NCBI RefSeq assembly: GCF_004341685.1
Contig: NZ_SMAA01000011.1
Coordinates: forward strand, 1-64,000
Source: Pectinatus cerevisiiphilus
Lineage (GTDB): Bacteria > Bacillota > Negativicutes > Selenomonadales > Selenomonadaceae
Length of the DNA stretch: 64,000 bases
Direction of reading: 5' to 3'
Below are positions 45,751 through 55,035 of the stretch, in pieces (position 1 is the first letter of the stretch; each line of letters starts with the position of its first letter). Below the pieces are notes generated by a model, which searched no databases, was not told the DNA's origin, and saw only the letters and a program-made list of their open reading frames with translations. The position numbers and the translations under genes are program-made.

Positions 45751-45772
45751 TTCAAAATAATACTTTTGGAGG
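45749..45772 (+). promoter_or_regulatory. Hairpin hiding the ribosome site of a leader ORF
   Basis: CCTTCAAAA (45749-45757) pairs over 9 bp with TTTTGGAGG (45764-45772). The 3' arm is the GGAGG that serves the ATG at 45780. The 5' arm shares CC with the RAT-like site, so protein binding there would free the ribosome site. Confidence 0.6.
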
Positions 45773-45779
45773 AATTAAA

Positions 45780-45878
45780 ATGAAGCAACAAATAATCTAT
45801 AAGGCGAAAAAAGCAAGAAACCCTTCTTGTTTTTATCGCCTTTTTTGTATCTATGTAATTTATAGGAAGTGCGAATAA
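45780..45878 (+). CDS. Leader peptide candidate, 32 residues
   Basis: ATG 45780 follows a perfect TTTTGGAGG at seven bases. The peptide begins MKQQIIYKAKKARNPSC and is basic and aromatic, with no family. Its frame crosses the intrinsic terminator at 45801-45846 and stops 13 bases before the GTG of the antiterminator gene, so ribosomes translating it would prevent the terminator from folding. Expression is not proven. Confidence 0.45.
   Translation: MKQQIIYKAKKARNPSCFYRLFCIYVIYRKCE
45801..45846 (+). terminator. Leader terminator upstream of the BglG-type gene
   Basis: AAGGCGA (45801-45807) pairs with 45836-45842, extended by A/T and CAAGAA/TTCTTG pairs, followed by a T-run. It lies inside the leader ORF. 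Confidence 0.7.
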
Positions 45879-45891
45879 AGGAGAAAACAAG

Positions 45892-46728
45892 GTGCTGATT
45901 AAAAAAATATTAAATAATAATGTTGTTCTCAGCAACAATGCAGCAGGACAGGAAGTCGTTGTCATGGGATGCGGAATTGCTTTTAAAAAAAGGCCAGGTG
46001 AAAATATTGAAAACTCGCGTATAGACAAAATATATACTCTCTCTAATCATGAAATCCTGGAAAAGTTTAAGGTATTATTAGCCGATTTATCAATAGAATA
46101 TATGGAAATTTCAAATAAGATCATTACCTTAGCAGAAAAAACATTGGGTAAAAAACTTAACGAAAAAATTTATATTTCCCTAACTGACCATATCCATATG
46201 GCAGTGCAAAGAGTGCAAAACGGTCATGTCATCCACAATATGATGATTTGGGAAATCGCACGTTTTTATACAAATGAATTTAACATAGGTAAAGACGCCA
46301 TACAAGAAATAAACAAAAAATTTATGATCAATATGCCAGAAGATGAAGCAGGTTTTATTGCTTTACACATTATAGATGCACAAATGGAAGAAAACCATCC
46401 GATGGCCGTTCATATTCTGCAATTAATAGAAGAAATCACAAATATTGTACGTTATAGTTGTCATATTGAGTTCGATACGGAATCCATACAATATTATCGT
46501 TTTATAACGCATTTGAAATTCTTCGCTAAAAAAATATTTCAAAAACAAAATAGCATCAATGGTATCGATCAAGAATTAGTAATGTTAATAGAAAAAAAGT
46601 ATCCTAAAGCTACTGTTTGTGCAAAAAAGATAGCTGAATTCATAGAACAAAAGTATTATTATCCAATAAATTCAGATGAATATTTTTATCTAATAATTCA
46701 TATTGCAAAAATTGTCTATAAAAAGTAG
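45892..46728 (+). CDS. BglG/LicT-family transcriptional antiterminator
   Basis: 278 residues. The N-terminal CAT RNA-binding domain (LIKKILNNNVVLSNNAAGQEVVVMGCGIAF, GENIENSRIDKIYTL) and two PRD domains (about 65-170 and 175-275) carry regulatory histidines (SLTDHIHMAV, FIALHIIDAQ, FITHLKFFAK). It binds a RAT hairpin in mRNA to prevent termination, under PTS phosphorylation control. The start is GTG 45892 with AAAGGAG. No PTS genes follow, so its target may be its own leader and remote operons. Confidence 0.9.
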   Translation: MLIKKILNNNVVLSNNAAGQEVVVMGCGIAFKKRPGENIENSRIDKIYTLSNHEILEKFKVLLADLSIEYMEISNKIITLAEKTLGKKLNEKIYISLTDHIHMAVQRVQNGHVIHNMMIWEIARFYTNEFNIGKDAIQEINKKFMINMPEDEAGFIALHIIDAQMEENHPMAVHILQLIEEITNIVRYSCHIEFDTESIQYYRFITHLKFFAKKIFQKQNSINGIDQELVMLIEKKYPKATVCAKKIAEFIEQKYYYPINSDEYFYLIIHIAKIVYKK

Positions 46729-46978
46729 TTTTAATAATCAATACAGAAATATTATTACCCATAAGTCAATTTATATAGCTCTCATTCTTTTTAATATAAT
46801 AGTTACGCTATTTCCAAATATCTCTTAAGAAAATTTTTTTATAAACAGGGATTGTCTTAGAAGATGTCAAATTATATAAAATAATGAAGAAAAAATGCAC
46901 AATAGTGGCGATTGCTTTCTTTATATTTCGGTTTAGCCGAAAATCTTCATAAAAACATAAGAAGCAGGGTTTAATCAC

Positions 46979-48433
46979 ATGGAACAGGAACAAATTGGCA
47001 ATGATATGCCGCAGACTGAAAACAGCCACACACCGACGGGATTTACTGGTGAGCCTATTGAAAGCAACTATAAAATTATTGAAGAACTAAAAAACAATAG
47101 CGATGGTAACACATTGTTAGTAGCCTCGAAAGATACGGGCGATTTTTTCATTTTAAAACATGTATACGCTACAGGCCTTCCCTACGAAAAACTAGCTTCT
47201 TTTGCGGATCCGGCACTACCACAGGTCATCTACGCAAAAGAAAATACGGCCTTTGGTGTAACCACCGTTATTGAAGAGTATTTGACAGGTATAACTCTCA
47301 ATGAATGGATAAAGCAGCGGGAACTAGAACCTATCAGCGATGAATTGGCAAAAATGGTCTTTACGCAGCTGTCTGGAGGGCTAAAAACCTTACATGAAAA
47401 CGGTATTATGCACCGTAATATCAGTCCCCAAAACATAATGTTCATGGCCGGTCAGGTAAAATTTATCGGCTTTGACCACGCGGCTGAAGGGAAAACTTAT
47501 GATGATGTGCCTTTGTATAAAGGAATGGTCGGCTTTGCACCGCCAGAACAGGCTGTCATGGGCAAGACCGATTTTCGCAGTGATGTCTATTCTCTGGGAA
47601 TGACTATGCAGAGCCTTCTTGGCGCTGACTACAAAGGCAAGTATGCAAAGGTATTGGAACATTGTCTTTCAAGCGTTCCTGATGAACGTTACCGTGATGG
47701 GAAACAACTGCAAAAAGCTGTAAAAAATGCCGGTTCTATCTCCCTTATAAAAATTGCAGCTTTATGTGCAGCATCGTATATTATAATTTTGGGCGGTATA
47801 TGGCTCACAAATCATTTTTATAATCCATTGCAGCAAATGCTGGCACAACGGGCATTCGAAAATGAACAAAAAGAAGCCGAGGCGGCAGCGGCTGACTTGC
47901 AGCTCGAAAAAGGCCTGAATGGTGCCGTTTCAGCAGACGGCGCACAGACCGACAATGGAGCATCAGCCATGGCTAAGGGTAAACTTTCTCTTGCTGTTGC
48001 CTTTCCCAATAAACCACAAGAAGAAAATGCAGGCGTTACAATAGTGCACATGGGAAAAGCAGCTGATTTTGCTAGTGCTGGTGCAGCAAGCGGAAAAAAC
48101 CGACTCTTCTTCCCTGACAATGCCAAGATCGTACTTTCAATAAAAAACAATACTGATAGCGATATCAAAAATCCAGTAATAAAAGTAATTCCATATAATA
48201 TTGATTTATCAGGGGTAAATGATCCGCCTAATACAATAACTAAACATTTGGCCGCAGCTGTAGAATATCACCGCGATGTAAGTATTCCTGCAGGCGGCGA
48301 TATGGAATTTACCGTACCTCTTAATAAAGCAGTGTTTCTTTATCCGTCTGGCCAAAATTCTGCTTTAAAAATAGTCCTGCACTCGGATAATTATGCCGAT
48401 ACAGCGGCTAAGGTAGCATTTGATTTTAATTAA
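46979..48433 (+). CDS. Membrane-anchored protein kinase-like protein (probable pseudokinase)
   Basis: 484 residues. Residues about 30-250 are a Ser/Thr kinase fold (FFILKHV lysine; GFAPPEQ and SDVYSLGMTMQSLL). The catalytic loop reads HRNISPQNIMF instead of HRD, and the metal-binding DFG reads GFD (VKFIGFDHAAEG), so both catalytic aspartates are gone. One membrane helix (about 257-278) leads to an extracellular part with a charged coil (EQKEAEAAAADLQLEK) and a beta-rich C-terminal domain. Signalling without phosphotransfer is inferred. The ribosome site is weak. Confidence 0.8.
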   Translation: MEQEQIGNDMPQTENSHTPTGFTGEPIESNYKIIEELKNNSDGNTLLVASKDTGDFFILKHVYATGLPYEKLASFADPALPQVIYAKENTAFGVTTVIEEYLTGITLNEWIKQRELEPISDELAKMVFTQLSGGLKTLHENGIMHRNISPQNIMFMAGQVKFIGFDHAAEGKTYDDVPLYKGMVGFAPPEQAVMGKTDFRSDVYSLGMTMQSLLGADYKGKYAKVLEHCLSSVPDERYRDGKQLQKAVKNAGSISLIKIAALCAASYIIILGGIWLTNHFYNPLQQMLAQRAFENEQKEAEAAAADLQLEKGLNGAVSADGAQTDNGASAMAKGKLSLAVAFPNKPQEENAGVTIVHMGKAADFASAGAASGKNRLFFPDNAKIVLSIKNNTDSDIKNPVIKVIPYNIDLSGVNDPPNTITKHLAAAVEYHRDVSIPAGGDMEFTVPLNKAVFLYPSGQNSALKIVLHSDNYADTAAKVAFDFN

Positions 48434-48552
48434 TAATACTGCCTGCGTCTTCACCTCTCCATCCATTTTATTTACATAAGGAAACAATGTAATATGTAAT
48501 TTCAGGCAAATACATAAACAAGTCCGTTACAAAGAATATATATAGCGCTTTC

Positions 48553-48612
48553 AAAAGACCGGCTTCCTGAAATAGGACATAACGTCCTATTTTTATGGCA
48601 GTCGGTTTTTCT
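48553..48612 (+). terminator. Branched hairpin in the 318-base gap before the ECF transporter
   Basis: ATAGGAC/GTCCTAT (inner perfect stem) lies within GACCG/CGGTTTTT, followed by a T-run. It probably terminates the kinase-like gene. It does not match a riboswitch class I know. The remaining gap (48434-48751) shows nothing else but AT-rich promoter-like sequence. Confidence 0.5.
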
Positions 48613-48751
48613 TATTTTAAATAAAATGTTTGATTTAATAAATTATCATGTTAAAATATATCTTGTTGATAATATAAGAAATCTTACTTTTATAAAAGGC
48701 AGCATATTTCTGCCTGAAAAAGTGTCGAATTTTAAATAAAGGGATGGTCAA

Positions 48752-50035
48752 ATGGTAAAAGACAAACACTACAAAGGAAGCGACCTTCGCTGGATAACTA
48801 TAACTACCCTGCTTTTGGCCATAGGTGTCATCCTGCGTATAATATCACCAAATGTAGGTGGTATATCTCTTAATTGGAACATAGTCATGTATTCAACCGC
48901 CATATTATTATGCAGGCCTTCCCTACGCCAGGGATTTGGTATAGGCCTGGTTTCAGGCATTATTGCTACTATGACCTCAAAAGCAGCACTACCTTATGCA
49001 AATCTAATAAGTGATCCAGCAGCCGCTTTCGTTTGTGCATTACTAGCGGGCACACATTTTCTTGATATAAAGATTGGACGTGTACGCTTAGAGCCTGTGC
49101 TGGTAATATTTATAACAACCTTCATCAGCGGTGGTGTTTTCGTCACACTCACTAAAGTTATATTATCACTGCCTATGCCGCTCTATTTATATGCTATGAT
49201 GCCGGCCGTTCTGCTGGTGGCAGCGCTTGGCAGTATAGCTGGTCAGCTGTTGTATTTCCCGGCGGCAAAAATATTTAATGATGATAACACTTTAAATAAA
49301 AAACCATTTATTCTGCACGACATCAATCTCACTGTACCAAAAGGCAGTTTTTTTATCATTACCGGTGTCAATGGCAGCGGTAAAACGACATTATTGCTGT
49401 CCATGGCCGGCGTCAGACCATCTTATTTTGGTGGTTTTGAAAATTCTTCTATACATATTGGTGAGTTTGATGTCCTAAAAGAAAACCCAGCCTTGTTGAA
49501 CAGAAAAATTGGTGTGGTAATGGCCGATTATGAAGCCCAGCTTGTTACAGAAACTGTTGATGATGAAATAGCTTTCTCGCTCGAAAATACAGGGATGGCA
49601 CCGCAGGACATAATCAAAAAACGCAACGACGTCCTAAAAAAGACAGGCTTGGAAAATATGGGCAAGCGAAAAGTGGCATCCCTATCCGGTGGCCAAAAAC
49701 AACGCCTTGTGATCGCGGCTGTCCTGGCAATGGATACACCGGTGCTAGTACTTGATGAACCCGTAGCTGCCGTCGACCCTGAAGGTGCAAAAGAAATATA
49801 CAGTCTGCTGTATAAACTCAACAAGGAATATGGCAAGACCATCATCGTTGCCGAACATGATTTAAAATATGTACTTGACATGAAAGCGCAAATGGCCGTC
49901 ATTGATAAAGCTTATCTAAAATTTGCCGGCGAAATGGATGAATGCTTTAAATACATGTACGAAAATAAAGTATATCCGGAAGTGATTCCGCTCCGTTGGA
50001 AAATACGCTGGGAAATGGAGAAAAACATATGCTGA
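48752..50035 (+). CDS. ECF transporter: S-component fused to ATPase
   Basis: 427 residues. The first about 175 are a six-helix substrate-binding S-component resembling the TrpP (tryptophan) group (ITTLLLAIGVILRIISPNVGG, YANLISDPAAAFVCALLAG). The rest is an EcfA-type ATPase: Walker A GVNGSGKTTLL, signature SLSGGQKQRL, Walker B VLVLDEPVAAVDPEG, switch His in VAEHD. S and A components are normally separate proteins. The downstream genes supply the second ATPase and EcfT, so this is a dedicated importer. Tryptophan as substrate is a guess from the S-component resemblance. Confidence 0.8.
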   Translation: MVKDKHYKGSDLRWITITTLLLAIGVILRIISPNVGGISLNWNIVMYSTAILLCRPSLRQGFGIGLVSGIIATMTSKAALPYANLISDPAAAFVCALLAGTHFLDIKIGRVRLEPVLVIFITTFISGGVFVTLTKVILSLPMPLYLYAMMPAVLLVAALGSIAGQLLYFPAAKIFNDDNTLNKKPFILHDINLTVPKGSFFIITGVNGSGKTTLLLSMAGVRPSYFGGFENSSIHIGEFDVLKENPALLNRKIGVVMADYEAQLVTETVDDEIAFSLENTGMAPQDIIKKRNDVLKKTGLENMGKRKVASLSGGQKQRLVIAAVLAMDTPVLVLDEPVAAVDPEGAKEIYSLLYKLNKEYGKTIIVAEHDLKYVLDMKAQMAVIDKAYLKFAGEMDECFKYMYENKVYPEVIPLRWKIRWEMEKNIC

Positions 50036-50844
50036 ATTTAAAAAATATTTCTTTCTCGTATGCAGGCAGAGAAAAGATTTTTGACAATATAGACCTCCAA
50101 ATAGATACCTCTCTGATAACAGCAATAGCCGGCCGAAATGGCACCGGTAAAACCACCCTAACACGCCTGATTATGGGACTAGTTAAGGCAAAAGCCGGCA
50201 CTGTCGAGCTTGATGGAAAAATAATCAGTGATATGCCTTCATATACATTGGCAAAATATATAGGTTATGTATTCCAAAATCCCGACCATCAATTATTTGC
50301 TTCCACCGTATATGAGGAAACTGCTTATGCGCCATCTAAACTGGGTATGAATGCTGAGCAGATTAAAAAAAATGTCAGCCAGGCATTGGCTGATACAGGC
50401 TTAAGCACTAAACAAAATTTCATGCCGCAGACCTTATCACTCGGTGATAAACAACGCTTATCCATAGCTTCCTCACTCGCTGCTGCGCCTAAGCTACTCA
50501 TTCTTGATGAACCAACCTCAGGGCAGGATTGTAGGGAACGGACTGTTTTACTGCGCCTCATGCGTAAATTAAACAAAGAGGGAATCGGTATTATATTAGT
50601 CACACACGATATGGATATTTTAGCGGAACATGCAGATAGAGTAGTTGTCCTGGCTGATAAAAAAATCGCCTTTAATGGAACACCGCGGGGATTGTTCGCT
50701 GACACAGAAAAAACCACCGCCTTTGGTTTGGAACTGCCTGAAGCTGCACGTATCAGCAACGAAATAGGTTTAGGGCTTTGCCTGACACCCCGGGAATTGT
50801 ATAAAAAATTAGCGGAACGGAGGAAGTCTAATGACAGCAAATAA
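50029..50844 (+). CDS. ECF transporter ATPase (second)
   Basis: 271 residues. Walker A is AGRNGTGKTTLTRLI, Q-loop VFQNPDHQLFAST, Walker B LLILDEPTSGQD, switch His LVTHDMD. The signature reads LSLGDKQRL rather than LSGGQ, as in some ECF cassettes. It overlaps the preceding gene by seven bases and has GGAGA before ATG 50029. It should pair with the ATPase half of the upstream fusion to form the EcfA dimer. Confidence 0.88.
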   Translation: MLNLKNISFSYAGREKIFDNIDLQIDTSLITAIAGRNGTGKTTLTRLIMGLVKAKAGTVELDGKIISDMPSYTLAKYIGYVFQNPDHQLFASTVYEETAYAPSKLGMNAEQIKKNVSQALADTGLSTKQNFMPQTLSLGDKQRLSIASSLAAAPKLLILDEPTSGQDCRERTVLLRLMRKLNKEGIGIILVTHDMDILAEHADRVVVLADKKIAFNGTPRGLFADTEKTTAFGLELPEAARISNEIGLGLCLTPRELYKKLAERRKSNDSK

Positions 50845-51520
50845 CGATATGACAGGGTTTGCCGCTCTGACAAAATTACTCATGGCACTGACGGTATCAG
50901 TAGCTTCCCTTTGCACAACTGACCTGTATGCATTAGGCATCCTCATCATCCTGGAACTCATCTGCGCTGTCATAATGGGGGGCGGCAAGACACTTTGGAA
51001 AGGTATCGGCGCATTGGTTATATTTGCTGTCATCCTTGCCTTTATCCAGCTCATTTTTTCAACACCTTTATTTTTGTCCCTCGGTTCGGCTTATAAAATG
51101 TTTATAATGGCCGTATCACTACTCATTCTTGTTGCCACTACACCCACACAAACAATAACGGCATCGCTTGTAAAGCAATGCCGTCTGCCGTATGACTATG
51201 CGTTTATGATAACTGCGGTACTACGCTTTGTGCCTGACTTGCTCAAGGAAAGTAAAGAAGTCCGCCAAGCCCAAGCTTGCAGGGGATTTCACCCATCCAA
51301 AAATCCTGTGCGCCGCATTGTAGACTATATGATGATACTCAAGCCAATGGTTTTTAAAGCTATCTCCCGCAGTGAAAATATGGCCATAAGCCTATCTCTA
51401 CGCGGCTTTGCCGATAAAGGAAAAAGAACCTTTATGTCTTCCACAAAGCTTCACACCAGTGACTATACTGTACTATTACTTAATTTATGCATCTGCGTTG
51501 CTGCCGTAAAATACTTTTAA
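50831..51520 (+). CDS. ECF transporter transmembrane protein EcfT
   Basis: 229 residues, about five helices. The two coupling helices carry the family Ala/Ser-Arg-Gly motifs (QAQACRGFHPSKNPVRR and SLSLRGFADKGKRTF) that contact the ATPases. It overlaps the second ATPase by 14 bases and completes the S/A, A, T transporter. Confidence 0.9.
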   Translation: MTANNDMTGFAALTKLLMALTVSVASLCTTDLYALGILIILELICAVIMGGGKTLWKGIGALVIFAVILAFIQLIFSTPLFLSLGSAYKMFIMAVSLLILVATTPTQTITASLVKQCRLPYDYAFMITAVLRFVPDLLKESKEVRQAQACRGFHPSKNPVRRIVDYMMILKPMVFKAISRSENMAISLSLRGFADKGKRTFMSSTKLHTSDYTVLLLNLCICVAAVKYF

Positions 51521-51528
51521 GCGAACTA

Positions 51529-52416
51529 TCATTCTATTGTGAAACTGGTTGCAGCCAAGGGGAAATTATACTTTTCCTGCTCACTACGGGTTATAGTTAC
51601 TTTTTCCCCCGTAAATTCAAGTTTGAGAGGATGGATAAGCACTGCTTCTTCATTGAGCGGATGCATCGTTTTTAACGGCACTATTTTAAGATCATGTCCC
51701 TGCTTATCCACGGCCCCAATAGAAGAAATAGTTTCTAATGAAGACACTGCACCATCCTTCGTAAAAGTAAGCGAACCACTGTCTGCGCTTACATCTACGC
51801 TGTCAGGGGAAAAGGCATGTACCATACCGATAGGTGTAGATACATATTGAGCTGCTGCCGGCTCCGTAGAGTATATGCTGCCATCCTCATAAAGGGAAAA
51901 ACCGCACTTGATTTTCAACTTGCCTACCGGCGTATTTAAAGACACACGCTCGCTGGATTGCAAGGTAAGGCTCTTGAGGTTGCCACTCTCATAGAAATGA
52001 AAGCACATCGGCCGGGCAGTAAACTCCCCACCAAAAAAAGTAAATGGCATCTTAGCCAACAGTTTTATTTCGCTTGTTTCAGTCCAATAACCGCTTATTT
52101 TCCCGTTCAAGGGAAAAAGACGGCACAAACTACCATTTTGGTAAAAAGTAATCAACTCTGCCGGAAGACTGCCCCACGGCGAATCAATCATTGTTTGTTT
52201 TTCCAGATAAATTGATTTTACGCTGCCATCGTCATAAAACTTTATAGAAGGTGACAGCTTACGGCGCTCGTTTTCTCCGTAATAAGGATATAGGATTGTC
52301 CCATTTATATTGAGCGGACTTTCCTTCTGGCAAATACATTCAGCGATCTGACCATTTTCATGGTTGGCAATATTATAGCAGTCATAAAGTGTGCCATATT
52401 TTGTCGTTATGTCCAT
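51529..52416 (-). CDS. MORN-like repeat protein of unknown function
   Basis: 295 residues, no signal peptide. Repeated strands of the form F-Y-x-D/N-G-S-x occur about five times (KFYDDGSVKSIYL, TFYQNGSLCRLFPL, HFYESGNLKSLTL, SLYEDGSIYSTEP, FTKDGAVSSLET), giving a beta-rich MORN/antitoxin-repeat-like fold. TPVGK/TPIGM/SPWGS turns separate them. No enzyme motif is seen. It follows the AnfO-like gene on the minus strand with a 30-base gap, so they are probably co-transcribed. AAGGAGG lies before the ATG. Confidence 0.65.
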   Translation of the reverse strand: MDITTKYGTLYDCYNIANHENGQIAECICQKESPLNINGTILYPYYGENERRKLSPSIKFYDDGSVKSIYLEKQTMIDSPWGSLPAELITFYQNGSLCRLFPLNGKISGYWTETSEIKLLAKMPFTFFGGEFTARPMCFHFYESGNLKSLTLQSSERVSLNTPVGKLKIKCGFSLYEDGSIYSTEPAAAQYVSTPIGMVHAFSPDSVDVSADSGSLTFTKDGAVSSLETISSIGAVDKQGHDLKIVPLKTMHPLNEEAVLIHPLKLEFTGEKVTITRSEQEKYNFPLAATSFTIE

Positions 52417-52446
52417 ATATAATCCTCCTTACGATAAATTCCCATA

Positions 52447-53067
52447 TCATTCAAGGCATTTTTTACCTATAGATACCAGTAGAGATGATCCACTACGCCG
52501 TGTTGCTATATCCAATTTTTTATCATATTCAGGCGATTTTAACCATGCCGGAATATGTGAACAAACCAGATCGAGCCTAACAAACGGTTTATTGTCGATA
52601 AAAGACCGCAATGCTTTTTTGGAAGAAATATCCGGATGCGCGTTTTGCAGCTTTATGAGGTCTAAATAATAGATGCCGCTAGTTGTTTCCACAGGTGTAG
52701 TAACCGTAGGTACATTGTTGTTCATTTCATGAAAGTTATGATGGATGTCTGCAATGATTTTATCGAGCATACTATCATCAAGACTGTCTATTTCAAAAAT
52801 GGCAAATCTCATCCGATCAAAAACATTATAGATAAGCCCGTTAATAGACATTGAAGCAATTATTTTGCAATCATCAAGTTTCAAAATAAGATTGCGGGTG
52901 TAGTCACGAATTTCCTGCGTCGTCTTTACATTAGAAAAATCAAAGGGAAATCTTTTGCGAATTTTCCATTCAGTGTCATCGTGTTCAAAAATAATTATAT
53001 GAGAGAGTCCGGCAAAATCAGTAAGGTGATTATTTTTGTCACAAGTGACGGCTATTTTTTTGTCCAT
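52447..53067 (-). CDS. AnfO-like nitrogenase accessory protein
   Basis: 206 residues. The C-terminal block (TSGIYYLDLIKLQNAHPDIS, SSKKALRSFIDNKPFVRLDL, CSHIPAWL) matches what I know of AnfO, an accessory of the Fe-only nitrogenase. The N-terminal part (KIAVTCDKNNHLTDFAGLSH) resembles the NifX/NifB C-terminal cofactor-binding fold. ATG 53067 has AAGGAG at eight bases. It is divergent from nifH. No anfHDGK genes are in the window, so it may serve this Mo-type system or genes elsewhere. Confidence 0.62.
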   Translation of the reverse strand: MDKKIAVTCDKNNHLTDFAGLSHIIIFEHDDTEWKIRKRFPFDFSNVKTTQEIRDYTRNLILKLDDCKIIASMSINGLIYNVFDRMRFAIFEIDSLDDSMLDKIIADIHHNFHEMNNNVPTVTTPVETTSGIYYLDLIKLQNAHPDISSKKALRSFIDNKPFVRLDLVCSHIPAWLKSPEYDKKLDIATRRSGSSLLVSIGKKCLE

Positions 53068-53502
53068 AGAGAACACTCCTTGTGCCTTTGTTATAACACT
53101 AATGTACTGATGACGGCCACAAATGTCAATAGAGCGTATTTTGGCCCTTTAATGATAAAACTATGTATTTAATGTAATTACTTAAAAAAGTGTTTAAAAT
53201 GTATTTTCTTAAAGAATCTTTTGCAAGAATATTTTTTTCTTCATTAAAAAAAATTTTAATAAAAAAATATAATTATTGCCTTATAATACTGCATACCAGA
53301 AAGTTTTCTCAAATGATGCACAAAAAAAATAAAAATTTAAGAGAATTTTTTTCTAAACAGAGAGCAAAAGAAAATGAATAAATTATATGCCGGCTGTTAA
53401 AAAATTAACCCAAATGGCTTTGCAATTAAATTAAGTCTGCTCGTGCTTATTAAAAATGGAATTATCTGAAAGTTCTCCGATAATTTATATGATTTATCCC
53501 TA
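53068..53502. other. AT-rich stretch between the AnfO-like gene and the nifH promoter
   Basis: It carries the promoter of the divergent AnfO unit and a 63-codon open frame (53190-53381) rich in Lys and Phe that has no ribosome site or recognised similarity and is probably not coding. No NifA/sigma-54 element was found. Confidence 0.4.
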
Positions 53503-53531
53503 TTGACAATATAAAAGCAATGATTTATAGT
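53503..53531 (+). promoter_or_regulatory. Sigma-70 promoter of the nifH operon
   Basis: TTGACA (53503-53508), 17 bases, TATAGT (53526-53531). Start near 53538 gives a leader of about 200 bases. Confidence 0.7.
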
Positions 53532-53616
53532 TACAACATCAACAGAAACGCTTAACAAAATTACAAAGATATTATAAGTAGTATATAGATAAGTTTCATT
53601 TATATTGCTTATGGAT

Positions 53617-53670
53617 GGACAAAGATGTCCCGCTGAGGTATGAATAAACCTACAGCGGGATTTTGTTTTT
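53617..53670 (+). promoter_or_regulatory. nifH leader: six-base-loop hairpin overlapping a terminator
   Basis: GGAC-AAAGAT-GTCC (53617-53630) has a six-base loop with A first and G fourth. Its 3' arm shares bases with a terminator (CCCGCTG 53629-53635 with CAGCGGG 53653-53659, plus GGT/ACC, then TTTTGTTTTT). The two structures exclude each other, as in ANTAR-controlled antitermination. A further A/T-rich hairpin (53583-53605) precedes it but has a seven-base loop. Confidence 0.6.
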
Positions 53671-53679
53671 CCGAGATAA

Positions 53680-54564
<885 letters not shown>

Positions 54565-54616
54565 TTTTAATATATTAATATTTGAATATACACTAAGAAT
54601 AAATAACATAACAAAA

Positions 54617-54664
54617 TTTTTATTTCAGGGAGAGCTTTAGCCCTTTCTGAAATAAAAGTTTTTT
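54617..54664 (+). terminator. Hairpin between nifH and nifI1
   Basis: TTTTATTTCAG (54618-54628) pairs with CTGAAATAAAA (54647-54657), with an inner GGG/CCC, followed by six T residues. It should stop part of the transcripts and so favour nifH over the downstream genes. Confidence 0.75.
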
Positions 54665-54687
54665 ACTACAATACAGGAGTGCTGCAA

Positions 54688-55023
54688 ATGAGCGACTTAT
54701 TAATGATTCGCGCTATAGTGCGTCCGGAAAAATCGGCTGCTGTACTATCAGAGCTTTTGGACGCTGGTTACGTTGGTGTTACCAAAGAAGAAGTATACGG
54801 ACGCGGCAGGCAAAAAGGGATCGTCGTTGGCGAAGTCCATTACGACGAATTACCGAAGGAACTGCTGATAATTATTGCTGAAGCCTCTAACAAAGAAGAT
54901 ATTGTAAGAATAATCATGAAAAATGCACGTAGTGGTGAAAACGGCAATTTTGGTGATGGTCGTATTTTTATTACAGCAGTCGAAGAAGCCTATACGATAA
55001 GTTCCGGTAAACCCGGTCTTTAA
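54688..55023 (+). CDS. nifI1: PII-family nitrogenase regulator NifI1
   Basis: 111 residues. MIRAIVRPEKSAAVLSELLD at the start, a T-loop region (EEVYGRGRQKGIVVGEVHYD) and FGDGRIFITAVEEAYTISSG are typical. With NifI2 it binds 2-oxoglutarate and ATP or ADP and blocks NifDK when ammonium appears. ATG 54688 has AGGAG upstream. Confidence 0.93.
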   Translation: MSDLLMIRAIVRPEKSAAVLSELLDAGYVGVTKEEVYGRGRQKGIVVGEVHYDELPKELLIIIAEASNKEDIVRIIMKNARSGENGNFGDGRIFITAVEEAYTISSGKPGL

Positions 55024-55035
55024 GGAGACTTTTAT

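Noticed and set aside
48434-48751. Riboswitch for the ECF transporter
   Set aside because: The branched hairpin does not match TPP, FMN, cobalamin, preQ1 or T-box patterns I know; called a terminator instead.
53190-53381. 63-codon open frame between the AnfO-like gene and nifH
   Set aside because: Very AT-rich, Lys/Phe/Ile-biased, no ribosome site and no recognised similarity; expected by chance in such sequence.
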